64,000 nucleotides of DNA from contig MEPC01000019.1 of NCBI GenBank assembly GCA_001769655.1, positions 62,001-126,000 on the forward strand. The letters run 5' to 3'. The translations under genes were made by a program, and so were the position numbers. Of the stretch, positions 18,705 through 26,483 are shown one piece after another (position 1 is the stretch's first letter; every line of letters begins with the position of its first letter). This stretch comes from Bacteroidetes bacterium RIFCSPLOWO2_12_FULL_37_12 (lineage in GTDB: Bacteria > Bacteroidota > Bacteroidia > 2-12-FULL-37-12). Below the pieces are notes generated by a model. It was not told the DNA's origin. It searched no databases and saw only the letters and a list, made by a program, of their open reading frames with translations.

Positions 18705-19013
18705 ATGAAAAAGGGCATTCATCCGGAGTATCATCCTATTGTTTTTGAGGACCTCTCCAGCAACTATAAATTTCTCAGTCGTTCTACTATGACTTCCCAG
18801 GATACGATTGTTTGGGAAGACGGGAATACTTATCCTTTAATTAAAGTAGAAATTTCTTCCAAATCACATCCTTTTTATACCGGTAAAAAAATGCTGGTGG
18901 ATACCGCCGGCAGGGTAGATAAATTCAAGAAGCGCTATGCTAAGAAAGCGGCTGTAAAGGAAACCGTGGAGGTGAAAGAGAGTGAGCCAGAGGTGGTTGC
19001 AAGCACTCAGTGA
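18705..19013 (+). CDS. rpmE2: 50S ribosomal protein L31 type B
   Basis: 102 aa. [16 protein letters not shown] and [15 protein letters not shown] are diagnostic of L31. The absence of the zinc-ribbon Cys marks the type B (C-) form. [12 protein letters not shown] is the usual core C-terminus, followed by a 20-residue Lys/Glu/Val-rich tail common in Bacteroidota. It is a component of the large ribosomal subunit at the central protuberance. It has its own promoter and may be co-transcribed with the HEAT-cyclophilin gene 29 bases downstream. Confidence 0.95.
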   Translation: MKKGIHPEYHPIVFEDLSSNYKFLSRSTMTSQDTIVWEDGNTYPLIKVEISSKSHPFYTGKKMLVDTAGRVDKFKKRYAKKAAVKETVEVKESEPEVVASTQ

Positions 19014-19042
19014 TGTGAAAAAATTCATTCATCGTTGCGGAA

Positions 19043-21064
19043 ATGGCGGCTAAACGACTTTGTTATTGTCTATGTATCATCTGCTTTGTAATATTTTTTT
19101 GCAACTGTAACCCCTTATCGCAACAATCCTCCCCGCACGCACCTAACCAGTTCTCTGACCCTGTTTTAATTACTATATATAATTACCAGGATCAACGAAA
19201 TACCAGCCAATTAATCCCGTTTTTTCATCATAAAAATCCAGCATACCGCTATGCATCGGCGCTGGCTTTTGGAAGTATTCAGGATACCAATGCCATCTTG
19301 CCACTAACCGGTTTACTTTCCGATACTTCGGCGGATGTACGGTTTGCCGCTACATATTCATTAGGTCAAACCCGTCATCCGACAGCAGAAAAGCACCTTA
19401 TCAACGCCTTTAAGAAAGAAAAATTTTCTGATGTTAAACATCACATACTTGAAGCACTCGGAAAATGCGGTTCCCCGGATGGACTTAATTTTATAACCCA
19501 ATTAAATTATTTAATAAGTGACACTTTTGAGATTACCGGACAGGCATGGGGAATTTACCGGTTTGCGCTCAGGCAGATGGTGAATACTGCCGGTTCTGAG
19601 AAAATGGCATCTTTTTTAGGATATTTTAAAACAGCCGAAGACCTGCGGTTTGTTGCTTCCGCTTATTTTGCAAGAGCATCGTTTTTGCAGTTTGATTCTT
19701 TTTATGATGCGTTTCAAAAATCAGAGCAAAATGACTCGAATGGGTTTGTCAGGATGAACATTGCCACCGCGCTTTCGCGATGTAAAAATCCGGAAAAGGA
19801 AAAAATATTAGCATACATTTTAAGAAACGATGCTGACTACAGGGTGCTTGTAAATACTATACGCGGGTTAGAGCGCTGTCCATATGAAATAGGAAAAAAA
19901 ATAATTTATGAAAAATTATTCCATGGCAACCCAAATGTGCAAGCAGTCGCCTCAACTTATTTCAGAAATAACGGGTCCGCAGAAGACGCCCTTTTATATC
20001 TTGCTACCTGCAACAGGAATATTTCTGTTTTTGCAAAAGGGAATTTATATGCCGCCTCTCTGAAGTTTGCACCTGACAGTGCCACTACTGATTCGATAAA
20101 TAAAATTATTATCGCCCGGTATCATACATCATCAAGTAACTACGAAAAAGCATTTCTCCTTTCTGCCCTGAGTGAATTTATTCCCAATCATGCTTTTATA
20201 GCGAACGAATGTTTTAATTCCAAAAATGCCCCTGTGATTAAAAGTTATGGCATGGATGCATTAATTGCCATCCGTGCAAACAAAAATTTTTCAAACTCTC
20301 TTAGTAAAGAAGATCAAAATCAGTTTGCAGAATATTTCAGAAAAGCCATTATTTCGGGTGATGTTGCACTGGCGGCGCTGGCGGCAGGAGTGTTACGAGA
20401 TGAACTATATGATTATAGAAAAAAATTTTCTGAAACCACATTTATTAAAAATGCACAATCATCTTTAAAATTACCAAGAGACATTGAAACGTATAATGAA
20501 TTACAACAAACGATTGATTTTCTGGAAGGGAAAAAAGTTGTAAAACAAAACCCTGCCGTTTTTAATCATCCCATAAACTGGGACTTTGTAAAAACAATCC
20601 CATCAGACCAAACGGTGACACTTATTACGAACAAAGGAAACATTAAAATCCGGCTAATGGTAAATGAGGCACCGGGATCGGTAGCCAATTTTCTGGAGTT
20701 GGTGGAAAATAATTTTTACAAACGCTCTCCTATTCACCCGGATTCTTTGGGAAATGAAATCTCCGGCACTATATTTCACAGAGTGGTTCCTAATTTTGTA
20801 GTACAGGCAGGGTGTCCTCGAGGAGATGGTTGGGGTGGTTCGGAGCAGACAATCCGTTCCGAGTTTTTTCCAGCGCATTACAGCGAAGGATTTTTAGGAA
20901 TGGCATCGGCAGGAAAAGATACCGAGGGGAGTCAGTGGTTTATCACTCATTCTCCTACGACCCATCTGGATGGTAATTATACAATTTTTGGCAAAGTGAT
21001 AGAAGGGATGGAGGTGGTAAATACGCTCGAGATCGGGGATGTAGTAGTGAAGTTTTTCTGGTAA
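19043..21064 (+). CDS. Lipoprotein with HEAT repeats and a C-terminal cyclophilin peptidyl-prolyl isomerase domain
   Basis: 673 aa. The N-terminus is hydrophobic and ends in Cys (FFCNCNP), consistent with a lipoprotein signal. Residues about 45-500 are alpha-helical HEAT-like repeats (AYRYASALAFGS, DVRFAATYSLGQT). Residues about 510-673 form a cyclophilin domain: VTLITNKGNIKIRL, GTIFHRVVPNFVVQAG with the catalytic Arg, GFLGMASAGKDTEGSQWFIT, then HLDGNYTIFGKV. It should catalyse cis-trans isomerisation of prolyl bonds in envelope proteins; the HEAT part probably docks clients. The architecture is known in Bacteroidota. Transcription probably ends at the hairpin at 21078-21127. Confidence 0.88.
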   Translation: MAAKRLCYCLCIICFVIFFCNCNPLSQQSSPHAPNQFSDPVLITIYNYQDQRNTSQLIPFFHHKNPAYRYASALAFGSIQDTNAILPLTGLLSDTSADVRFAATYSLGQTRHPTAEKHLINAFKKEKFSDVKHHILEALGKCGSPDGLNFITQLNYLISDTFEITGQAWGIYRFALRQMVNTAGSEKMASFLGYFKTAEDLRFVASAYFARASFLQFDSFYDAFQKSEQNDSNGFVRMNIATALSRCKNPEKEKILAYILRNDADYRVLVNTIRGLERCPYEIGKKIIYEKLFHGNPNVQAVASTYFRNNGSAEDALLYLATCNRNISVFAKGNLYAASLKFAPDSATTDSINKIIIARYHTSSSNYEKAFLLSALSEFIPNHAFIANECFNSKNAPVIKSYGMDALIAIRANKNFSNSLSKEDQNQFAEYFRKAIISGDVALAALAAGVLRDELYDYRKKFSETTFIKNAQSSLKLPRDIETYNELQQTIDFLEGKKVVKQNPAVFNHPINWDFVKTIPSDQTVTLITNKGNIKIRLMVNEAPGSVANFLELVENNFYKRSPIHPDSLGNEISGTIFHRVVPNFVVQAGCPRGDGWGGSEQTIRSEFFPAHYSEGFLGMASAGKDTEGSQWFITHSPTTHLDGNYTIFGKVIEGMEVVNTLEIGDVVVKFFW

Positions 21065-21077
21065 ATCTTCCTGGGCT

Positions 21078-21127
21078 AAACCTTCCAGGTTTTGCCACGC
21101 TAAAGCTGAGCCAAACCTGGAAGGTTT
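21078..21127. repeat. Palindromic element, intergenic copy of the rlmD insert; possible terminator
   Basis: Arms 21078-21094 and 21111-21127 pair at 16 of 17 positions (AAACCTTCCAGG type), flanked by an outer CTTCCT/AGGAAG pair, then a T-rich run. Its position just after the cyclophilin gene and before a T tract suits a Rho-independent terminator. Sequence similarity ties it to the element at 18073-18127. Confidence 0.65.
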
Positions 21128-21189
21128 CGTAGGAAGTTTTTTTTATTTTAGAAAAAAAGACCTTTTTTTCTTTTTTTATTAAAAAGTTG

Positions 21190-21197
21190 TATATTTG
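21190..21197 (+). promoter_or_regulatory. -7 box of the ric operon
   Basis: TATATTTG followed by C matches TAnnTTTG. It predicts a start site near 21203, which rules out the upstream non-ATG start at 21195 and supports the ATG at 21222. Confidence 0.5.
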
Positions 21198-21221
21198 CAA
21201 CCAGATAACCAACAAAAAATC

Positions 21222-21953
21222 ATGGAAACACCATCAATAACTAAAACCATCACCATCGGTGAAATCGTTACTAACGATATCCGTACAGCAAAAATTTTTA
21301 CCCGGTATGGGTTAGATTTCTGCTGTGGGGGAAAACAAACTCTTGAAGAGGCATGCCTCAAAAAAGGGGTAAATATAACAGAGCTGGAGACATCACTACA
21401 AGAATGTACGAAACACTCCTCGCCAAAAGATGAGAATTTTAACGAATGGGAATTAGACCGCCTTGCTGATTACATTGTGGAGAAACACCATTCGTATGTA
21501 CGGTCAGCATTGCCCTTATTGGAAGGGTATGCATCTAAAGTAGCAAGCGTGCATGGAAGTACTCATAAGGAAGTAGTGGAAATTTACAATCATTTCCGGG
21601 CGGTAAGCAACGAATTGCAAATGCACATGCACAAAGAAGAGTTTATTCTTTTTCCTTTTATAAAAAAAATGGCAGAGGCAAAACGAAATTATCAGCCCCT
21701 ACTTCCTCCACCTTTTGGCACTATCCGCAATCCTATCGCGATGATGGAAAATGAGCATGAATTTGCGGGAAACTCAATGGAGGCAATAAATCAATTAAGT
21801 AATGGATATACTCCTCCCGAAGATGCCTGCAACACTTTCCGGGTTTTATATGCTGAGTTGAAAAATTTTGAATTGGATTTACATCAGCATATTCATCTTG
21901 AAAATAATATTTTATTTCCAAAAGCCATAAAAATGGAGGAAGAAAATATATGA
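21222..21953 (+). CDS. ric: Iron-sulfur cluster repair di-iron protein (Ric/ScdA/YtfE)
   Basis: 243 aa from the ATG at 21222. The N-terminal ScdA_N domain (residues 10-60) has the paired Cys motif LDFCCGG (C34, C35). A hemerythrin-like four-helix domain follows, with H-rich ligands (EKHHSYV, MHMHKEE, ENEHEFAG, HQHIHLENN). Family members repair [Fe-S] clusters damaged by nitric oxide or peroxide, using a di-iron centre. It overlaps by four bases (ATGA) the next hemerythrin gene. The Rrf2 regulator downstream supports an NO or iron-sulfur stress operon. Confidence 0.92.
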   Translation: METPSITKTITIGEIVTNDIRTAKIFTRYGLDFCCGGKQTLEEACLKKGVNITELETSLQECTKHSSPKDENFNEWELDRLADYIVEKHHSYVRSALPLLEGYASKVASVHGSTHKEVVEIYNHFRAVSNELQMHMHKEEFILFPFIKKMAEAKRNYQPLLPPPFGTIRNPIAMMENEHEFAGNSMEAINQLSNGYTPPEDACNTFRVLYAELKNFELDLHQHIHLENNILFPKAIKMEEENI

Positions 21954-22465
21954 ATCACGACCCCATTCAGTTATTAATCTCCGAACACGATGTTATTGTT
22001 TCGGTGAAACACAAAATAAATGAATCTGAAAACACCTGGCAAAATTCTCCGGATGATTATAAAAAATTTGTCACCCGGTTAATCCGGTTCTTCAGGGATT
22101 ATGCCGACAAATTTCACCATTTCAAGGAAGAAGACGTCTTGTTTCCTGAAATGAATAAACATCCTGAATTTCTTCATCAGGATTTGATAAATGAAATAGA
22201 AGAACAACACGAAACATTCAGGACTTATCTGAAAGAGATTGAAGAATACCTGGCAAATGAAAAATGGGAAAGTGCCCATAAAAAGTTGTTGCACTATTTT
22301 GATGAGCTTCAGGATCATATTGCGGCAGAAAACGATGAAATTTTTATGATGGCAAAGACCTTGTTTACAGAAAACGAGCTTGAACGAATGTATTTCAGGT
22401 TTATAGATTTTGATACTGAATATGGTCAAACGCTCAAAAAAGAATTAGAGGGGTTTGGGCGTTAA
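21950..22465 (+). CDS. Hemerythrin-like domain protein
   Basis: 171 aa. It is a four-helix HHE domain with iron-ligand candidates spread as SEHDVI, HHFKEEDVLFPEM, EQHETF and DHIAAENDEIF. It resembles the C-terminal domain of Ric without the ScdA_N part. It probably binds a di-iron centre and senses or scavenges O2 or NO. The start codon overlaps the ric stop (ATGA), implying translational coupling. Confidence 0.88.
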   Translation: MNHDPIQLLISEHDVIVSVKHKINESENTWQNSPDDYKKFVTRLIRFFRDYADKFHHFKEEDVLFPEMNKHPEFLHQDLINEIEEQHETFRTYLKEIEEYLANEKWESAHKKLLHYFDELQDHIAAENDEIFMMAKTLFTENELERMYFRFIDFDTEYGQTLKKELEGFGR

Positions 22466-22512
22466 TCGTTGGGTATTGGTTATTGGTTATTGGTTATTCG
22501 TAAATCGTAAAT
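22466..22512. repeat. TATTGGT / TAAATCG microsatellite
   Basis: Three to four copies of the heptamer TATTGGT, then two of TAAATCG, fill the spacer between the hemerythrin and Rrf2 genes. It is spacer-type simple sequence with no regulatory symmetry. Confidence 0.6.
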
Positions 22513-22524
22513 CGCAATTCCTCC

Positions 22525-22956
22525 ATGCTTTCCCAGAAATGCAAATATGCTATCCGTGCTATTCTTCATTTAGCAACCCATACCGGTACGAATGAAAAGA
22601 AAAACATTAAAGTACTTGCCGGTGAGTTAAAAATACCTACTCCCTATCTCGGCAAAATCCTTCAGGGGCTTGTACCTAAAAACATCATCTCTTCTATTAA
22701 AGGTCCAAACGGAGGGTTCTTCATGACCGAAAAGAATCTTAAGACACCGCTAATCACTATTGTGGAAGCCATAGATGGTTTATCTTTTTTTGAAACCTGC
22801 GGATTGGGGCTTGAGGAATGTTCGGATACACATCCTTGCCCTATTCATAATGATTTTAAAAAAATCAGAACATTTTACCAAAACCTGCTTGTGAAAAAAA
22901 CTATCGGGAAATTTTCCGTAGAGATTAAAGATAAGGAGTGGAGTTTGGTGCGGTGA
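22525..22956 (+). CDS. Rrf2-family transcriptional regulator (NsrR/IscR type)
   Basis: 143 aa. The winged helix-turn-helix matches Rrf2 (KCKYAIRAILHLA, LKIPTPYLGKILQGL, GPNGGFFM). Three Cys, C92, C99 and C105, form the [2Fe-2S] or [4Fe-4S] ligand cluster seen in NsrR and IscR. With ric and hemerythrin immediately upstream, it is most likely an NO- or Fe-S-responsive repressor of this operon. I cannot tell NsrR from other Rrf2 subgroups. No clear inverted operator was found. Confidence 0.9.
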   Translation: MLSQKCKYAIRAILHLATHTGTNEKKNIKVLAGELKIPTPYLGKILQGLVPKNIISSIKGPNGGFFMTEKNLKTPLITIVEAIDGLSFFETCGLGLEECSDTHPCPIHNDFKKIRTFYQNLLVKKTIGKFSVEIKDKEWSLVR

Positions 22957-22994
22957 GGGGTTTTAAGGAGGTTGGAAACTACTTCATTTTTTAG

Positions 22995-23002
22995 TATTTT
23001 TG
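22995..23002 (+). promoter_or_regulatory. -7 box of the toxin-antitoxin pair
   Basis: TATTTTTG matches TAnnTTTG. It lies 12 bases before the ATG at 23014 and excludes the upstream TTG at 22972 as the start. Confidence 0.4.
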
Positions 23003-23013
23003 TAAAAATAATC

Positions 23014-23235
23014 ATGCTAGGGATAAGAACCATAACAAAAACGAGAAATAATAATCTTAGAATCAGAATACCCGATGCTCTTATAAACCGTGAGTTAGAG
23101 GTTATTATTCTTACAACGCCCAAAAAAAAATCTAATGATGATTATGAATTTTGGAGTGATGAAGAATTGGATAAACTAAGTACAATAGCGTTGAGTACTC
23201 CTTTAAAAGAAAACGAAGATTACTCGAAATGGTAA
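23014..23235 (+). CDS. Putative antitoxin of a type II toxin-antitoxin pair
   Basis: 73 aa from the ATG at 23014. The N-terminus (IRTITKTRNNNLRIRIPDALINRELEVII) looks like a small DNA-binding or swapped-hairpin antitoxin fold. The acidic C-terminus (DDYEFWSDEELDKLS) is typical of toxin-binding tails. It ends with a 7-base overlap with the MazF-like toxin, the usual operon layout. The family was not identified by a specific motif, so the call rests on size and context. Confidence 0.65.
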   Translation: MLGIRTITKTRNNNLRIRIPDALINRELEVIILTTPKKKSNDDYEFWSDEELDKLSTIALSTPLKENEDYSKW

Positions 23236-23552
23236 GAGACATTTATCTTGCAAAAATTGATTTTACAGACGGAACTGGGTCCAAAATTCGTCCTATTTTA
23301 CTTATTCAAAAAAATACGTACGGAGATTATATTTTCATCCCATTATCTACAAATCTTAAAGCAAAAGGAATCTTGATAGTTGATGAAGGAATAGAGAAAG
23401 GTTCATTGCTTAAAAAGACAGTAGCAATTATAGAAAAAATAAGCGTTATTTCTTCCGCACTTTTAATACGGAAAATTGCACAAGTAAATGAAGAACTTTA
23501 TACTAAAATAATACATGCTATTTGTGAATTTATCAGAAAAAATAAATATTGA
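23229..23552 (+). CDS. MazF/PemK-family endoribonuclease toxin
   Basis: 107 aa. The order RDIYLAKIDFTDGTGSKIRP-ILLIQ-DYIFIPLSTN-KKTVAIIEKISVIS matches the PemK/MazF SH3-like fold, including the SKIRP loop that usually carries the catalytic Arg. Family members cleave mRNA in a sequence-dependent manner. The start overlaps the antitoxin stop by seven bases. It lies just upstream of an unrelated MFS/spermidine synthase gene. Confidence 0.8.
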   Translation: MVRDIYLAKIDFTDGTGSKIRPILLIQKNTYGDYIFIPLSTNLKAKGILIVDEGIEKGSLLKKTVAIIEKISVISSALLIRKIAQVNEELYTKIIHAICEFIRKNKY

Positions 23553-23604
23553 ATTATGCAGATAAATTGAATTTTTTTCAATATATAATTATAAAGCCGA
23601 ACTA

Positions 23605-25206
23605 ATGTCCAAACCCCTCCCTCGCCCCGCCCTCCCCGAAAAAACTTCCCTCTTCGCCATTGCGTTTCTGGAGGGAGCCATGGTGCTTTCCGTAGAAATA
23701 CTCGGCGCCAAGATGCTTGCTCCGTTTTTCGGCACCTCTCTGATTGTATGGTCCTCTGTCATTGGAATTACGTTGACCTCTTTGACAGCCGGTTATTATT
23801 TTGGCGGATACTTGAGCAAAAAGCAAAATCCTGCGACAATACTTTTCACTGTTCTGCTATTGGCAACCTTTACCATCGTTCTAATGCCAACCCTTGCTTA
23901 TTCCTATATTGGATCCTTTAGCGAATGGAGTATTTATACCGGAAGTTTTTTCAGTGCATTGCTTTTACTGGGTCCTCCCCTTTTCCTACTGGGCACCACT
24001 TCCCCCATTTTAATTCAAGTAATGACACAAAGTGTCACTGAGTCAGGCCGGCTGGCGGGCACCTTGTATGCCATATCCACTGTGGGGGGAATCCTAATGA
24101 CTTTTCTCCAGGGATTTCTATTAGTGCCACTCTTTGGAATCAGCATCCCTTTGTTATTTTGTGCCTTAATACTTCTGATCACCACGCTGGGAATTCTTTA
24201 CACTTCCAGACGATTAATTTACTCTCTTCCGGTTTTTTTAATTCTCCTTTTTCAGTTTAATAATCTTTCTAATTGGGATAAGCCGAAACGTTCCACCAAG
24301 GTTTCCATCCCTTACAGCAGTGAAGGACTGCTCGGTCAACTGAAAGTGGTTGATTTTGAAGACCCAAACTCAAAAAACCCGCTCCGGCATCTGTTAATCA
24401 ACGGAATCGGACAGACGCGAATAATTAATAATCCCACGGCTATTTCTTTTTGGAAATACATCCACCTTCTTTCCGTTTATTCTTCCCTTCAAAAAGGAAA
24501 AAAGGAAGCATTGTTATTTGGTTTTGGCGCCGGAAGCATGTCGAACGAATTGAACCGGCTGGGAATGCATGTGGACGCAGTGGAAATAGATGAGCGTATG
24601 ATGGGACTCGCCAAGAAATACTTTTATTTTTCAGATACTGCCACTCGCTTTGTGGTGGACGATGCCCGGCATTTTATCCGCACCGAAAAGAAAAAATACG
24701 ACCTTATCATTTTTGATATTGCCAATGGAGAAGTTCAACCATCCTACGTATATACTAAAGAATGTTTTACGGAAGTAAAAAATATGCTCAATGAAAATGG
24801 TCTGATATTATTTGAATTCCAGGAATTAATGGTTCCGGACCGTGAACTTGTATTTCCTTCTATATGTAAAACCTTAAAATCAACCGGATATGAACCCTAT
24901 TACCACCTGGATTCTCCCAATGGATTAAATGATGTAATGATACTTGCCTCTCCCCAACCCATTGATTTTGCAAATCTGAAAAAAGAGAACATGACCGGTT
25001 GCTGTGCCATGCAACCCTGGGTTCCTGCACTCATTGAACATCCTTTCAACCCATGGAAAAATGAATTGGATAACGCACGGGTGTTTACTGACAATCAACC
25101 TATGCTGGACCATCTACATGCCGCTTCACTCAAATCATGGAGAGAGAGCATGCTGGCTTACGTCGTAAGAAGAGAAATGATTGAAGGGTACAAGTTGTTC
25201 AAATAA
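23605..25206 (+). CDS. Fused MFS-like membrane domain / spermidine synthase-like domain
   Basis: 533 aa. Six or seven hydrophobic helices (residues 15-210, starting FLEGAMVLSVEILGAKMLAPFFG) are fused to a Rossmann-like spermidine synthase domain: LRHLLINGIGQTRI, LFGFGAGSMSNELNRLG, VDAVEIDERMMGLAKKYF, DDARHFIRTEKKKYDLIIFDI. This architecture is common and annotated as fused MFS/spermidine synthase. Aminopropyltransferase activity has not been shown for most members. The C-terminal 70 residues include a CC pair (GCCAMQPW). It contains AGTGTCACT at 24031-24039. Confidence 0.9.
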   Translation: MSKPLPRPALPEKTSLFAIAFLEGAMVLSVEILGAKMLAPFFGTSLIVWSSVIGITLTSLTAGYYFGGYLSKKQNPATILFTVLLLATFTIVLMPTLAYSYIGSFSEWSIYTGSFFSALLLLGPPLFLLGTTSPILIQVMTQSVTESGRLAGTLYAISTVGGILMTFLQGFLLVPLFGISIPLLFCALILLITTLGILYTSRRLIYSLPVFLILLFQFNNLSNWDKPKRSTKVSIPYSSEGLLGQLKVVDFEDPNSKNPLRHLLINGIGQTRIINNPTAISFWKYIHLLSVYSSLQKGKKEALLFGFGAGSMSNELNRLGMHVDAVEIDERMMGLAKKYFYFSDTATRFVVDDARHFIRTEKKKYDLIIFDIANGEVQPSYVYTKECFTEVKNMLNENGLILFEFQELMVPDRELVFPSICKTLKSTGYEPYYHLDSPNGLNDVMILASPQPIDFANLKKENMTGCCAMQPWVPALIEHPFNPWKNELDNARVFTDNQPMLDHLHAASLKSWRESMLAYVVRREMIEGYKLFK

Positions 25207-25240
25207 CAAAGTCATGAAATTATACATTAAAAATTGATGG

Positions 25241-25264
25241 AGTAACTAAACAGATTTAGTTACT
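25241..25264. promoter_or_regulatory. Perfect dyad operator before merTP
   Basis: AGTAACTAAA-CAGA-TTTAGTTACT has 10-bp perfect arms and a 4-base centre. It ends 11 bases before a near-consensus -7 box (TAAATTTA, 25276-25283), so it covers the expected -33 position. This placement fits a repressor operator for the metal locus. No regulator gene is adjacent. Confidence 0.55.
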
Positions 25265-25290
25265 GTTATGTTCATTAAATTTATAGCCAC

Positions 25291-25917
25291 ATGAACACAC
25301 AAAAAACATCCAAGGGATTAGTAGGAGCAGGAATCCTCTCCGCCCTTGCCGCATCACTTTGCTGTATCACACCCCTATTAGCATTGATAGCAGGAACTAG
25401 CGGATTTGCATCAGCATTTTCCTGGCTTGAACCGGCAAGACCTTATTTAATGGGAGTAACCGTTCTGGTTTTGGGTTTTGCTTGGTATCAGAAACTAAAA
25501 CCGAAAAAAGCGAAAATTAATTGTGCCTGCGAAGTGGATGAAAAACCATCCTTCTTACAGACAAAATCATTTCTCGGAATCGTTACCGTATTTGCGGTTC
25601 TTATGCTTGCCTTTCCCAATTACTCTCACGTCTTTTATCCCAAAACAGAAAGCAAAGTCCCGACAACTGTCTGGATTGAATCAGGCAATGTTGCTGAGAC
25701 AAATTTTGAAATTGAAGGAATGACCTGCCAGGGCTGTGAGGAACACATCAAAAATGCAGTGGCACAATTACCAGGATTTATTTCAGCAGAAGCCAATCAT
25801 GAAAAGGGAAAAGCAACGGTAAAATTTGATAAATCAAAAACAACAACAGAGCAAATTGTAACTGCAATCAATGAAACGGGATATAAAGTAATAAAACAGG
25901 AAGGGGTAAATTTATAA
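25291..25917 (+). CDS. merTP: Mercuric ion transport fusion MerT-MerP
   Basis: 208 aa. A MerT-like membrane part has the vicinal pair C24-C25 in the first helix (SLCCITP), a cytoplasmic CAC (C78, C80) and a third helix ending around residue 115. It is followed by a MerP-like heavy-metal-associated domain (EIEGMTCQGC, C146 and C149). Such fusions import Hg(II) or related soft metals for cytosolic reduction. No merA, merB or merR lies in this window, so the terminal detoxification step is missing here. Upstream operator at 25241-25264. Confidence 0.88.
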   Translation: MNTQKTSKGLVGAGILSALAASLCCITPLLALIAGTSGFASAFSWLEPARPYLMGVTVLVLGFAWYQKLKPKKAKINCACEVDEKPSFLQTKSFLGIVTVFAVLMLAFPNYSHVFYPKTESKVPTTVWIESGNVAETNFEIEGMTCQGCEEHIKNAVAQLPGFISAEANHEKGKATVKFDKSKTTTEQIVTAINETGYKVIKQEGVNL

Positions 25918-25957
25918 TCATAACCCCTTAAAACCAATCATTAATAAGAATTAAACC

Positions 25958-26179
25958 ATGAACAAAATAATTATTTTACAATCCGTCATTACTTGTCCGA
26001 ATTGTGGACATAATAAAGAAGAAACAATGCCAACAGATGCATGTCAGTTTTTTTATCACTGTGAAAACTGCAAAACACTTTTGAAACCCAGGGAAGGCGA
26101 CTGCTGTGTATTTTGTTCTTATGGTTCAATCCCATGTCCTCCCATTCAAGGAGGCGGAAGGAAAAAACAATGTTGCTGA
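25958..26179 (+). CDS. GDCCVxC-type small Cys-rich protein
   Basis: 73 aa. It has the signature GDCCVFCSYG near the C-terminus, an N-terminal zinc-ribbon-like CPNCGH, HCENCK and a terminal CC. This family, whose homologues may use selenocysteine, is repeatedly found next to mer genes; here all positions are Cys. A thiol-metal relay or mercury-binding role is likely but unproven. It lies 40 bases after merTP on the same strand, so probably in the same operon. Confidence 0.8.
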   Translation: MNKIIILQSVITCPNCGHNKEETMPTDACQFFYHCENCKTLLKPREGDCCVFCSYGSIPCPPIQGGGRKKQCC

Positions 26180-26224
26180 TGTATAAAATATTGACACAAA
26201 ATCATTTATGTAGTAAACATTTCA

Positions 26225-26232
26225 TATTTTTG
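26225..26232 (+). promoter_or_regulatory. Possible -7 box before the Cys/His-rich gene
   Basis: TATTTTTG matches TAnnTTTG. If used, the transcript would carry a leader of about 245 bases that includes the palindromic element at 26287-26406. Confidence 0.3.
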
Positions 26233-26286
26233 TGTTATTAAAAACAACGTACTGCTCTGGCGGGTATTATTTCTCTTAAATAATAC

Positions 26287-26406
26287 GTCACGCAAAGGCG
26301 CAAAGTACGCAAAGTATTAAGTACGCAGAGAAAAAAATCATTTATGATTTTTTCTTTGCGTTCTCTGCGACTTTGCGTGAGAACTTTTTTTACTCTGAGT
26401 AGTTAC
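26287..26406. repeat. Dispersed palindromic element GTCACGCAAAGGCGCAAAG, copy 1
   Basis: About 120 bases: a CACGCAAAG-rich left arm, an A/T centre (AAAATCATTTATGATTTTTT), a complementary TTTGCGTGA right arm and the tail CTGAGTAGTTAC. A nearly identical copy is at 59581-59702, including the tail. It is non-coding. Confidence 0.85.
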
Positions 26407-26483
26407 AAAACAGCAAAGCACAGTTTGCTGAAAATAATCATCCTTTCGCTGTGCAGAAAGGAACAACTAAAATCAAAATCAGT

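Noticed and set aside
20955-21215. Minus-strand 86-codon open frame overlapping the cyclophilin end and the palindrome
   Set aside because: It is antisense to a conserved domain and runs through the palindromic element. The resemblance of its peptide to the RlmD insert comes only from the shared repeat.
25241-25264. Terminator for the MFS/spermidine synthase gene
   Set aside because: The dyad is AT-rich, lacks a following T run and sits over the expected -33 region of merTP, so an operator is the better reading.
25291-26179. Complete mercury-resistance operon
   Set aside because: No mercuric reductase, organomercurial lyase or MerR gene lies in the window.
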